A stretch of DNA of 26,517 nt, from assembly GCA_045123075.1 (NCBI GenBank), contig JBGVIJ010000020.1, positions 1 through 26,517 of the forward strand, read 5' to 3'. The stretch comes from JAHHUH01 sp045123075. Lineage in GTDB: Bacteria; Bacillota; Negativicutes; Acidaminococcales; Acidaminococcaceae. Every line of letters starts with the position of its first letter. Positions within the stretch are counted from its first letter, which is position 1. The notes beneath the pieces are model-generated. The model was given only the letters and a program-made list of their open reading frames with translations. It had not been told where the DNA came from and ran no database searches. Positions 14,480-22,898 of this stretch are shown here, piece after piece. The position numbers and the translations under genes were made by a program.

Positions 14480-16081
14480 TTAAATCTTAGCGAATCTTTT
14501 CATAATTGCACGCGCAACATGATATCCATCAAGTGCTGCGCTCATAATTCCGCCTGCATACCCTGCACCTTCACCACAAGGATATAAAAGGTCATGAGTT
14601 TCAGAAACGTAAGTAAGTTTATCACGCACAATACGTACAGGAGCAGAAGTTCTAGTTTCCACACCAGTTAAAAGTGCGCCGCCGTCATTATAACCGGCAA
14701 TTTTTCTACCAAAATCAGTAATGCCTGCTCTTAAAGTATCGCATACATAATTAGGCAATACTTTAGTTAAATCACAGGGAGTAATTCCCGGACGATAAGT
14801 AGAAGCTACCAAGCTACTTACGTCGGGGATAGTACCTTTCAAGAAGCTGGCAAAATTTTGAGCCGGAGCGTAATAATTACTACCACCTGCTGCATAAGCC
14901 AATTGCTCATATTTGCGTTGGAACTCAACGCCATCTAAAGGAGCATTGCCAAAATCTTCAGCACTTACATTAACAACTAAAGCACTGTTAGCTACACCGC
15001 TATCACGGTTATACATACTCATACCGTTTACTACTACGCCCCCACTTTCGGAAGCAGCAGCAACTACTAAACCACCAGGACACATGCAGAAAGAATACGC
15101 AGTTCTAGTTTTATCAGAAGTATGATAAACGAGAGCATAATCCGCCGCACCAAGAAGTTTATGTCCGGCAAAAGTACCATATTGAGCTCTGTCAATTAAT
15201 TCTTGAGGATGCTCAATACGCACGCCAATAGCAAAAGGTTTACTTGTAATACCAATACCTTTCGCCGCAAGCATTTTATAAGTATCGCGAGCACTATGTC
15301 CGCAAGCCAAAACTACTGCACCTGCAGCAATCTTTTCGCCATTAGCAAGTACTACACCTGTTACAGCATTATTATTGATAATAAAATCAGTAACGTGAGC
15401 TTCATACATAATTTGCCCACCGTAAGCAACAATCTGTTTACTGATACCGGTTACCATGGCACGCAGTTTGTCAGTGCCAACGTGGGGTTTATGTTCCCAC
15501 AAAATATTTTCCGGCGCACCTGCAGCAACGAAGGTTTCTAAGATATCCTTCATCACAGGGTCATTAACGCGAGTTGTCAGCTTGCCATCAGAGAAAGTTC
15601 CTGCACCGCCCTCACCAAACTGCACATTGGAAGCAGTGTTAAACGCACCGGTTTTCCAGAAGTTTTGCACATCTGCTACCCTTTGAGCAACAGGTTTACC
15701 ACGTTCTAAAAGTAAAGGTTTGTAACCATACTTAGCAAGTTCCAACGCTGCCAAGAGACCTGCAGGCCCGGCACCGATAACTACAGGCGGAGCACTCATG
15801 GGCAAATTGCCAAACTCTACGGGCGTTACCGGTTCTTCTTTATGTTGGCTAATATCTTTATCTGCCAAAAGCTTCTTGGCAAATTTATTATTAACGTCTA
15901 CATCTGCCAAAACATGATAGTTTAAGCAAACATTATCTTTTTTGCGCGCGTCAACAGCCTTACGGACAATCTTAAACTCTCCCAAACAATCTTTGGGCAC
16001 GCCAAGCTTTTTACACACAGCCTTCTCTAAAGGAGTATCGTGAAGCAGTGAGACACGCACATTATTTATCTTCAGTTTCAT
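14480..16081 (-). CDS. FAD/NAD(P)-dependent oxidoreductase (COG2509-like)
   Basis: A 533-residue flavoprotein of the uncharacterised 'FAD-dependent dehydrogenase' group. An N-terminal domain of about 95 residues ('KINNVRVSLLHDTPLEKAV') precedes the dinucleotide-binding fold, which begins 'PPVVIGAGPAGLLAALELA' (GxGxxG at 103-108) and continues with 'LLLERGKPV'. The middle has 'QFGEGGAGTFSDGKLTTR' and 'LACGHSARDTYKML', and the C-terminus has 'CGEGAGYAGGIMSAALDGY', all typical of this group. The substrate is unknown and no signal peptide is seen, so it is cytoplasmic. The ATG at 16081 is chosen over the TTG at 16084. It starts only three bases after the cdaR stop and ends 24 bases before glmM, so translation is probably coupled. 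Its presence inside the c-di-AMP/cell-wall operon is the main clue to its role. Confidence 0.87.
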   Translation of the reverse strand: MKLKINNVRVSLLHDTPLEKAVCKKLGVPKDCLGEFKIVRKAVDARKKDNVCLNYHVLADVDVNNKFAKKLLADKDISQHKEEPVTPVEFGNLPMSAPPVVIGAGPAGLLAALELAKYGYKPLLLERGKPVAQRVADVQNFWKTGAFNTASNVQFGEGGAGTFSDGKLTTRVNDPVMKDILETFVAAGAPENILWEHKPHVGTDKLRAMVTGISKQIVAYGGQIMYEAHVTDFIINNNAVTGVVLANGEKIAAGAVVLACGHSARDTYKMLAAKGIGITSKPFAIGVRIEHPQELIDRAQYGTFAGHKLLGAADYALVYHTSDKTRTAYSFCMCPGGLVVAAASESGGVVVNGMSMYNRDSGVANSALVVNVSAEDFGNAPLDGVEFQRKYEQLAYAAGGSNYYAPAQNFASFLKGTIPDVSSLVASTYRPGITPCDLTKVLPNYVCDTLRAGITDFGRKIAGYNDGGALLTGVETRTSAPVRIVRDKLTYVSETHDLLYPCGEGAGYAGGIMSAALDGYHVARAIMKRFAKI

Positions 16082-16084
16082 CAA

Positions 16085-17011
16085 TTATTGCCTTTCTACA
16101 GAAAAACGTACTTGCACTTCCCTAATTTCAGGAATAACCTTATCAGGAAACTCAAGACCTGTATTAATCGCCATACTACCTGTCAAAGCAGTAATATCTA
16201 TAGGTTTTGTGCTAATATCCTTCAAATTTTTCAGAACAGAAGGAGGCGCAGTTACGCGTACCTTCTCCGGAAGCACTTGCATTTGAGAAATATGCAAGCC
16301 TTCAGGTACTTCACCATTAATAACAACACGTACAGGCAATTCAGCAGAAACCATTTTACGCACGATAACTGCATCCACGGTTGCCTTTTCGGGAATAATA
16401 TGCACATCACTTACCATTTTTCCATTATCATCTAAAGGTACCAAGATACTTTCAGCTTGGAAGTTTTCCCTTTGTCCCTTAATACTTACGGGAGCAGTAA
16501 CTTTACTAAGCTTACTTAATTTACTGGAAGCACCACGCACGACTACTTCATTGGGAGCAATACCATTACTATCTACGGTAATATCTTCATCAGTATTATC
16601 CACAACGCTAGTAACTACGGGAACAGTCTTCTCAACAGTATGATCTACAAAAACACTTACATCCTTGGGCAAAATGTTCACCACTTCACCTTTTGCAAAG
16701 GTAGCGTGAACATGTAGCTTTTGTTGACCTTCAGAAATGCCCTTCAAATCAACATAAGCTTTAATGGTTTGACCAGCGCTATCGTCCAACAACAAACGGG
16801 AAGCACGAACTTGAACGGTAACAACCTCAGGAGCATTAAAGACTTCCATATTTTGAGCGATGTTCTTTTGTACTAATGGTACTTCATAATAACGCTCAAC
16901 TACAGGATTTTGTTCCATCATGACATAAGCCCACAAAAAGCAAGCTACCACGAGAGAAATAATGCGCGCCAGCAAATTATCTTTTTTAAACAAATCCTCG
17001 AGAAAATTCAT
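16085..17011 (-). CDS. cdaR: CdaR regulatory protein (YbbR domains)
   Basis: A 308-residue membrane-anchored protein. One N-terminal transmembrane helix lies at about residues 13-31, followed by an external region of YbbR-type repeats rich in beta strands, with roughly four repeats from 40 to 305. CdaR binds the membrane-bound cyclase CdaA and modulates c-di-AMP synthesis in Firmicutes. Its ATG overlaps the cdaA stop by four bases (ATGA), a standard sign of translational coupling. The external part would lie in the periplasm in a diderm. Confidence 0.93.
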   Translation of the reverse strand: MNFLEDLFKKDNLLARIISLVVACFLWAYVMMEQNPVVERYYEVPLVQKNIAQNMEVFNAPEVVTVQVRASRLLLDDSAGQTIKAYVDLKGISEGQQKLHVHATFAKGEVVNILPKDVSVFVDHTVEKTVPVVTSVVDNTDEDITVDSNGIAPNEVVVRGASSKLSKLSKVTAPVSIKGQRENFQAESILVPLDDNGKMVSDVHIIPEKATVDAVIVRKMVSAELPVRVVINGEVPEGLHISQMQVLPEKVRVTAPPSVLKNLKDISTKPIDITALTGSMAINTGLEFPDKVIPEIREVQVRFSVERQ

Positions 17012-17859
17012 TTTTTCTCTCCTCGCATAGTTTTAATTTTTTCTACAAAAGTTTCTTTTACGTTCTTGCCTTGTTCAAACAAAGTACTGCGTAAAATTTC
17101 TCTAACATCATCAGCATTCAAGTAACGCATTAGCTCACCATTACGAGCAATGGAGACAGTACCGGTTTCTTCACTGACGATGATTACCACTGCATCAGAT
17201 TGTTCGGACACACCAATACCTGCTCTATGACGAGTACCCAACTCTTGGCTCAGATTACGGTTCTCAGTCAAAGGCAAGAGACAACTTGCCGCAACAATGC
17301 GTTTACCACGAATGATTACCGCGCCATCGTGCAAAGGAGTATCCTTTTCAAAAATATTCAGCAGTAAACCTTCGCTCAACAAACCGTCAATGGCAATACC
17401 TGTTTCAATACATTCTTCCAAACCGGTATTACGTTCAAAAACCATCAACGCGCCAACTTTACGGCGACTCATCACAGTAGTAGCACCGCTTACTGCACGC
17501 AACAAAGTTTCAAATTCAGCTTCGTCCAGTTCACTGCTACCACCTTTGTGGAACCATTTGCCGCGACCAATTTGTTCAAGGGCACGACGTAATTCCGGTT
17601 GGAAAACTACGGGCAAAGCAACCAAGATAACGGTCATACTTTTTTCCATCAACCAACTGATAACGTGCAGATTCATCCATCTACTGGTCATCATAATGAC
17701 CAACAAAATAAGCAGACCTTTTACAAGAGTAGCAGCTCTAGTGTTAATCAACATTTGGTAGAGAGTATATAAGAAATAGGCAACCAAGAGAATATCTACG
17801 ATGTCCAAGATACCCAAGGTTGATAAAAGTCCTTGTACCTGAATAAGCAAAACCTTCAC
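17008..17859 (-). CDS. cdaA: Diadenylate cyclase CdaA
   Basis: A 283-residue membrane enzyme that condenses two ATP into cyclic di-AMP. Hydrophobic helices lie at about 18-37, 44-58 and 66-86. The DAC domain follows, with the catalytic 'LHDGA' (Asp178-Gly-Ala180) and 'GTRHRAGIG' (RHR at 210-212), both intact. The messenger controls potassium and osmolyte balance and cell-wall homeostasis. The start is uncertain: the GTG at 17859 is part of an AGGTG that could itself be the ribosome binding site for a TTG at 17850, six bases on, the arrangement seen at several other starts in this window. It is first in the cdaA-cdaR-oxidoreductase-glmM operon. Confidence 0.95.
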   Translation of the reverse strand: MKVLLIQVQGLLSTLGILDIVDILLVAYFLYTLYQMLINTRAATLVKGLLILLVIMMTSRWMNLHVISWLMEKSMTVILVALPVVFQPELRRALEQIGRGKWFHKGGSSELDEAEFETLLRAVSGATTVMSRRKVGALMVFERNTGLEECIETGIAIDGLLSEGLLLNIFEKDTPLHDGAVIIRGKRIVAASCLLPLTENRNLSQELGTRHRAGIGVSEQSDAVVIIVSEETGTVSIARNGELMRYLNADDVREILRSTLFEQGKNVKETFVEKIKTMRGEKK

Positions 17860-17890
17860 CTACTTACGTAAAAAAATATTTGTTCAATTT

Positions 17891-17899
17891 ATTATAACA
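17891..17899 (-). promoter_or_regulatory. Extended -10 promoter for the cdaA operon
   Basis: The minus strand reads TGTTATAAT about 35 bases before the cdaA start, directly after the argH terminator. There is no clear -35. Confidence 0.6.
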
Positions 17900-17904
17900 C
17901 AAAA

Positions 17905-17948
17905 AATAAAACCACATTTACTCTATTAAAGAATAAATGTGGTTTTTT
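17905..17948 (-). terminator. Terminator after argH
   Basis: AAACCACATTTA (17909-17920) and TAAATGTGGTTT (17934-17945) form a 12-bp stem. The minus strand continues with a T-rich tail (TTTATTTTTTG), ending the arginine transcript; the plus side also has a T-run. Confidence 0.88.
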
Positions 17949-17956
17949 ATTATTTT

Positions 17957-19369
17957 TTACAATTTTGCTTGCAGTTCTGCCAAAGTTTTTTCTTGAGCAG
18001 CAATCACTTCATCACCGATAACAAATTGTTTTTCGTTTTCGGTGAAAGCAGGACCGCCGTAAGATTTACGAGCAGCTACGCAATTGTAAGGTTCCAAAGC
18101 AACCAGCAAATCTTCTTCGAAAAGATCGCTGAACTCTTTGTATTCTGCCAAAGTAATTTCCGGTAAGAATTTGTCGTTCAAAATTGCATAAGCTACGCAT
18201 TTACCAACAACTTCGTGTGCTTGACGGAAGGGCAAGCCTTTACGAACCAGATAATCTGCCAAGTCAGTAGCGTTGGAGAAGTCCTTGCTAACAGCTTGTT
18301 GCATTTTATCACCGTTCACAGTCATGGTGAGAATCATATCACAGTAAACTGCCAAGCTGAACTTAATGGTATCAACTGCATCGAAGAAACCTTCTTTATC
18401 TTCTTGCAAGTCTTTGTTGTAAGTCAAAGGCAAGCCTTTTGCAGTTACCAGCATTGCTTGTAAGTGACCATATACGCGACCGGTTTTGCCACGTACCAAT
18501 TCAGCGATATCAGGATTTTTCTTTTGAGGCATCATGGAAGAACCAGTAGCAAAAGCATCGTCCAATTCAATAAAGCCAAATTCAGTACTGCTCCACAAGC
18601 AGATTTCTTCACTCAAACGGCTCATGTGCATCATAAGCATAGAAGCAAAGGACAAGAATTCAATTACATAGTCCCTATCACTTACAGCGTCCATACTGTT
18701 GCAGTACACTTTACCAAAATTCAATTGAACTGCCACATCATGACGGTCAATGGGGAAAGTAGTACCAGCGATTGCACCTGCACCCAAAGGCATCATGTCC
18801 GCTCCTTCCCATACGCCTAAAAGACGACGGAAATCACGTTGCAGCATATTGAAATATGCAAGCAAATGATGAGCGAAAGTAATCGGTTGCGCTCTTTGGA
18901 GATGAGTGTAACCTGGCATCAAAGTTTTATCATGTTTTTTAGCAACAGTCAGCAAAGCTTTTTCAAAATTAATCAAAAGCTCAGCGATTTCTGCTACTTC
19001 ACGTTTCATATACATGTGCATATCAAGAGCAACTTGGTCATTACGGCTACGCGCAGTATGCAAACGAGCACCAGCTTGACCAATACGCTCGGTCAAACGT
19101 GCTTCAACGTTCATATGGATATCTTCCAAAGCAACTTCAAAGCTAAAGTTACCTGCTTCAATATCGGCGAGGATATCTTTCAAACCAGCAACAATTTTTT
19201 CCCCGTCTTCTGCCGGAATGATTCCACATTTTGCAAGCATGTTAGCATGCGCAATGCTACCGCGGATATCTTCATGATATAAACGTTTATCAAAATCAAT
19301 GGACGCATTAAATGCGTCCACTAATTCGTTAGTATTTTTACTGAAACGACCGCCCCAGAGCTTAGCCAT
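17957..19369 (-). CDS. argH: Argininosuccinate lyase
   Basis: The 470-residue length is typical. It splits argininosuccinate into arginine and fumarate, the last step of arginine synthesis. The fumarase/aspartase superfamily signature 'GSSMMPQKKNPD' is at 276-287, with the catalytic serine in it. 'ARSRNDQVALD' lies at about 106-116, and His156 in 'GYTHLQRAQP' is the expected second catalytic residue. The ATG overlaps the argG stop by one base (TAATG), so the two are translationally coupled. Confidence 0.98.
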   Translation of the reverse strand: MAKLWGGRFSKNTNELVDAFNASIDFDKRLYHEDIRGSIAHANMLAKCGIIPAEDGEKIVAGLKDILADIEAGNFSFEVALEDIHMNVEARLTERIGQAGARLHTARSRNDQVALDMHMYMKREVAEIAELLINFEKALLTVAKKHDKTLMPGYTHLQRAQPITFAHHLLAYFNMLQRDFRRLLGVWEGADMMPLGAGAIAGTTFPIDRHDVAVQLNFGKVYCNSMDAVSDRDYVIEFLSFASMLMMHMSRLSEEICLWSSTEFGFIELDDAFATGSSMMPQKKNPDIAELVRGKTGRVYGHLQAMLVTAKGLPLTYNKDLQEDKEGFFDAVDTIKFSLAVYCDMILTMTVNGDKMQQAVSKDFSNATDLADYLVRKGLPFRQAHEVVGKCVAYAILNDKFLPEITLAEYKEFSDLFEEDLLVALEPYNCVAARKSYGGPAFTENEKQFVIGDEVIAAQEKTLAELQAKL

Positions 19370-20589
19370 TATTTCAGTACACCTTGTTTCATCAGAGCGC
19401 GAACTTTCAGCGGCAAGCCGAAGAGGTTGATGAAACCAGTTGCGTCTGCTTGGTTGTAAACTTCGTCTTCGCCGAAGGTTACATATTCTTGGCTGTACAG
19501 GGAGTACGGGGATTTAACACCTGCACTGTAGATGTTGCCTTTGTAGAGTTTCATGCGAACAGTACCGGTAACGGTTTTTTGGGTTTCGTTTACGAAACCG
19601 TCCAAAGCTTCACGCAACGGGCTGAACCACATGCCATCGTATACCAATTCAGAGTAACGGATGGAAACTTGTTGTTTGAAGGATTGGGTTGCGCGGTCAA
19701 GGCAGAGGTTTTCCAAATCATTGTGACCAAAGTAGATGATTGCGCCTGCGGGATTTTCATAAACACCGCGGGATTTCATACCAACGAGACGGTCTTCAAC
19801 CATATCGGTAATACCAATAGCATTGCGGATACCGATTTCGTTAAGTTTTTCTACCAATGCGAGCGGAGCAAGTTTTTCGCCGTTTACTGCAACAGGAACG
19901 CCTTCTTCGTATTCAACTTCAATGAATTCCGGTTTGTCAGGAGCTTTTTCCGGAGTGTTGGTTACGATGAAGAGTTCATCTTTCGGAGCATTCCAGGGAT
20001 CTTCGAGGTCAGAACCTTCATGACTCAAGTGCCAGATGTTGCGGTCCATAGAATAGTCATGTTCTTTAGAAACAGGGATAGGAATATTGTGTGCTTCTGC
20101 ATATTCGATTTCGTCTTCACGAGAACGGAAGTTCCATTCACGCCACGGAGCGATGATTGCGAGTTGCGGAGCCAAAGCTTTGCAGGAAAGTTCGAAACGA
20201 ACTTGGTCGTTACCTTTACCGGTAGCACCGTGAGCGATTGCATCAGCACCTTCAGCGATAGCGATTTCTACCAATTTTTTAGCAATCAACGGACGAGCAA
20301 AGGAAGTACCGAGCAAGTATTTCTTTTCATATACAGCACCAGCTTTAACGGTGGGCCATACATAGTCAGTGATGAATTCTTCTTTGAGGTCGAGGATGAA
20401 GCATTTGCTTGCACCGGTGTTCAGAGCTTTGTCATAAACCGGGTCAAGTTCGTCGCCTTGGCCAAGGTCAGCACAAACAGCAATAACTTCGCAGTTGTTG
20501 TAGTTGTCTTTCAACCAAGGAATAATTACGGAAGTGTCAAGGCCGCCGGAGTAAGCCAATACAACTTTTTTAATATCTTCTTTTTTCAT
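19369..20589 (-). CDS. argG: Argininosuccinate synthase
   Basis: The 406-residue length is typical. It joins citrulline and aspartate with ATP to form argininosuccinate. The ATP pyrophosphatase loop is 'AYSGGLDTS' (12-20). The family motifs 'AHGATGKGNDQVRFE', 'YSMDRNIWHLSHEG' and 'GRNDL'-like 'GHNDLENLCLD' are present. A GGAGG ribosome binding site precedes the ATG by about nine bases. A 134-base gap with its own promoter and ARG-box-like sites separates it from argF, so argGH can be regulated as a sub-operon. Confidence 0.98.
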   Translation of the reverse strand: MKKEDIKKVVLAYSGGLDTSVIIPWLKDNYNNCEVIAVCADLGQGDELDPVYDKALNTGASKCFILDLKEEFITDYVWPTVKAGAVYEKKYLLGTSFARPLIAKKLVEIAIAEGADAIAHGATGKGNDQVRFELSCKALAPQLAIIAPWREWNFRSREDEIEYAEAHNIPIPVSKEHDYSMDRNIWHLSHEGSDLEDPWNAPKDELFIVTNTPEKAPDKPEFIEVEYEEGVPVAVNGEKLAPLALVEKLNEIGIRNAIGITDMVEDRLVGMKSRGVYENPAGAIIYFGHNDLENLCLDRATQSFKQQVSIRYSELVYDGMWFSPLREALDGFVNETQKTVTGTVRMKLYKGNIYSAGVKSPYSLYSQEYVTFGEDEVYNQADATGFINLFGLPLKVRALMKQGVLK

Positions 20590-20629
20590 TATAAAAGCCT
20601 CCTATAATTTATTCATCCCTATTCACAAC

Positions 20630-20668
20630 GATGAATAATATTACAATATTAATGAATATTATAGCATT
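20630..20668. promoter_or_regulatory. Paired ARG-box-like operator for ArgR/AhrC
   Basis: Two 18-base sites, GATGAATAATATTACAAT (20630-20647) and AATGAATATTATAGCATT (20651-20668), have a perfect left TGAAT half and a degenerate right half of the ARG-box consensus. They are separated by 3 bp, the spacing of classic ARG-box pairs (21 bp centre to centre). They overlap or adjoin the argG -10 elements, and further TGTGAATA and GATGAATA half-sites lie at about 20608-20627. No argR gene lies in the window. Confidence 0.65.
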
Positions 20669-20669
20669 A

Positions 20670-20697
20670 ATTATAGCACTATTTTTTTTATTGTCTA
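20670..20697 (-). promoter_or_regulatory. Promoter for argGH
   Basis: On the minus strand, TAGACA (20692-20697), 16 bases and TATAAT (20670-20675) with a TGC extension. A second TGCTATAAT lies 12 bases further on (-10 at 20658-20663), inside the ARG-box pair. An inverted repeat GCACTA/TAGTGC (20676-20681 and 20696-20701) spans the spacer. Confidence 0.7.
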
Positions 20698-20723
20698 GTG
20701 CTTTTTGTATGTATACAAAGCTA

Positions 20724-21665
20724 TTACAGAACTTCGTCACTCATCAAGAGAGCCATGATTGCTTTTTGAACATGCAAGCGGTTTTCAGCTTGATCAAATA
20801 CAACGGATTGAGGTCCTTCGATTACATCATCAGTGATTTCTTCACCACGATATGCAGGCAAGCAGTGCATAACAATTGCTTCCGGTCTTGCTGCTGCCAA
20901 AAGTTCTGCATTTATTTGGTAAGGAGCAAAGATTTTTTTACGAGCGTCGTGTTCCTCTTCTTGGCCCATACTTGCCCAAGTATCGGTATAAAGAACATCC
21001 GCACCTTTAACTGCTTTCATAGCATCTTCTTCAACAGTAATGGTGCAACCGGTGTGGGAAGCATCTTCTTGAGCTTCAGCAAGAATACGAGGATCAGGTT
21101 GGTAACCTTTGGGACAAGCACAAACCATGTTCATACCAACTTTAGCACAAGCATACATTAAAGAATGTGCCATATTGTTACCATCGCCTACGTAAACCAT
21201 CTTACGACCTTTAAGAACTTTCATCTTTTCTTGAATAGTAAAGATATCAGTCAAAGCTTGGCAAGGATGTAGTAAATCAGTCAAACCGTTGATTACAGGA
21301 ATACTTGCATATTTAGCCAGTTCGATTACAGAATCATGAGAGAAAGTACGAATCATGATTCCATCTACGAAACGAGAAAGCACACGAGCAGTATCTTTAA
21401 CCGGCTCACCACGACCAATTTGGGATTCTTTATCGCTCAGATAGATTGGATGACCGCCCAATTGGTAGAAACCAACTTCAAAAGAAGTTCTAGTACGAGT
21501 AGATGCTTTAGAGAAAAGCATTGCCAAGGACTTTCCTTTTAAATATTGATGAGGCTCACCATTTTTTTGTTTACGTTTTAATTTGGCAGCTACGTCTAAA
21601 ATTAACGCAACTTCACCGATTTCCAAATCATGAATGGAAATCAAATCTTTATGTTTTAACGCCAT
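20724..21665 (-). CDS. argF: Ornithine carbamoyltransferase
   Basis: A 313-residue transferase that makes citrulline from ornithine and carbamoyl phosphate. The carbamoyl-phosphate loop is 'SKASTRTRTSFE' (STRTR at 55-59), with 'HPCQ' at 133-136. The ornithine-specific 'DTWASMGQE' (228-237) and 'MHCLPAYRGEEI' (Cys268) separate it from aspartate carbamoyltransferase and from the acetylornithine-type enzymes. It starts 15 bases after the argD stop, with a TAGGAGGGG ribosome binding site. It provides the anabolic step between ornithine and argG. Confidence 0.97.
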   Translation of the reverse strand: MALKHKDLISIHDLEIGEVALILDVAAKLKRKQKNGEPHQYLKGKSLAMLFSKASTRTRTSFEVGFYQLGGHPIYLSDKESQIGRGEPVKDTARVLSRFVDGIMIRTFSHDSVIELAKYASIPVINGLTDLLHPCQALTDIFTIQEKMKVLKGRKMVYVGDGNNMAHSLMYACAKVGMNMVCACPKGYQPDPRILAEAQEDASHTGCTITVEEDAMKAVKGADVLYTDTWASMGQEEEHDARKKIFAPYQINAELLAAARPEAIVMHCLPAYRGEEITDDVIEGPQSVVFDQAENRLHVQKAIMALLMSDEVL

Positions 21666-21680
21666 TTAAAAATTCCCCTC

Positions 21681-22871
21681 CTAAAATTCAGCCAAAGCCT
21701 TATCAAGAGCTTGTACTACCTTATCAATTTCTTCTTTAGTTACAATCAAAGGCGGTACCAAACGAATTACATTACCTGCGGTGCAGTTAACGATTACGTG
21801 CTCTTTCAAACAGCTTTCAACGACGGGTTTACCTTCCTTAATAAGTTCCATCCCCAGAATTAAACCACGTCCACGAACTTCTTTTACCTTATCAGGATAT
21901 TTAGCTGCCAAAGCTTCCAATTGTTCTTTAAAATAAATACCTTGAACAGCAGCTTTATCTACTAAGTTTTCTGCACGAATAGCGGTTAAGCAGGCATGAG
22001 CAGCAGCACAAGCTAAAGGATTACCACCAAAGGTGCTACCGTGGTCACCAGGTTTAAACACATTTGCCAAACGTTCATCAACAGCAAAGCCACCCATGGG
22101 AAAGCCGCCGCCAACGCCCTTAGCAAAAGTAAGCACGTCAGGTTTCACACCGCTATGCATATAGGCGAACCATTTACCGCTACGTCCTACACCGGACTGA
22201 ATTTCGTCAAAGATTAAGAGAGCATCGTGCTTATCACACAAAGCACGTACTTCTTGTAAATATTCATCAGTTGGAACATGTACGCCACCTTCACCTTGGA
22301 TGGGTTCCAAGAGAACTGCGCACACATCGTCACCCATTTTAGCTTCAAGTTCAGCAATGTTGCCGTATTCCACATAATCAAAGCCACCGGGCAACGGTTC
22401 ATAACCAACTTGGTACTTAGCTTGACCAGTCGCAGTTACGGTAAGCAGGGTGCGTCCGTGGAAGGAATGTACCGCAGTAATAATGCGGAATTTATTGGGA
22501 GCTTTCAGTTTGCCGTATTTACGAGCAAGTTTCAAAGCACCTTCGTTAGCTTCTGCACCACTGTTAGCAAGGAAGATTCTATCGAAACCGCTTACTTCTG
22601 CGATGGTACGGATTGCTTTCGCTTGAATTTCAGTATAGTACAAATTGGAGCAATGCATTACTTTTGCAGCTTGGTCAGCAATGGCTTTTACCAGTACAGG
22701 ATGGCTGTGACCTAAAGCATTTACAGCAATGCCTGCCAAGAAATCAATATATTCTTCACCATCGGCAGTGTATAATTTACAACCTTTGCCATGGTCAATT
22801 ACCAGAGGATATCTACCAAAAACAGGCAAGTAATATTTCTCTGTTTCTTCAATTACTGTATTGTAATCCAT
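21681..22871 (-). CDS. argD: Acetylornithine aminotransferase
   Basis: A 396-residue class-III PLP aminotransferase that converts N-acetylglutamate semialdehyde to N-acetylornithine. The PLP lysine is Lys251 in 'LTFAKGVGGGFPMGG'. 'NSGAEANEGALKLAR' (103-117) and 'LLIFDEIQSGVGRSG' (218-232) bind the cofactor. The sequence resembles ArgD rather than ornithine-oxoacid aminotransferase, and the arg operon context supports that. GGAGG lies about nine bases upstream of the ATG, and the gene is 27 bases after argB. Confidence 0.96.
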   Translation of the reverse strand: MDYNTVIEETEKYYLPVFGRYPLVIDHGKGCKLYTADGEEYIDFLAGIAVNALGHSHPVLVKAIADQAAKVMHCSNLYYTEIQAKAIRTIAEVSGFDRIFLANSGAEANEGALKLARKYGKLKAPNKFRIITAVHSFHGRTLLTVTATGQAKYQVGYEPLPGGFDYVEYGNIAELEAKMGDDVCAVLLEPIQGEGGVHVPTDEYLQEVRALCDKHDALLIFDEIQSGVGRSGKWFAYMHSGVKPDVLTFAKGVGGGFPMGGFAVDERLANVFKPGDHGSTFGGNPLACAAAHACLTAIRAENLVDKAAVQGIYFKEQLEALAAKYPDKVKEVRGRGLILGMELIKEGKPVVESCLKEHVIVNCTAGNVIRLVPPLIVTKEEIDKVVQALDKALAEF

Positions 22872-22898
22872 TACTACTACCTCCGAAAGAGTTGAAAA

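Noticed and set aside
19384..20607. A 407-codon open frame on the plus strand, antisense to argG
   Set aside because: It mirrors argG almost end to end, has Phe/Val/Asn-heavy composition with no family motif, and is produced by argG codon bias.
20702..20720. TTTGTAT/ATACAAA inverted repeat after argF as a terminator
   Set aside because: The stem is short and AT-only with a two-base loop; too weak, and it lies beside the argG promoter.
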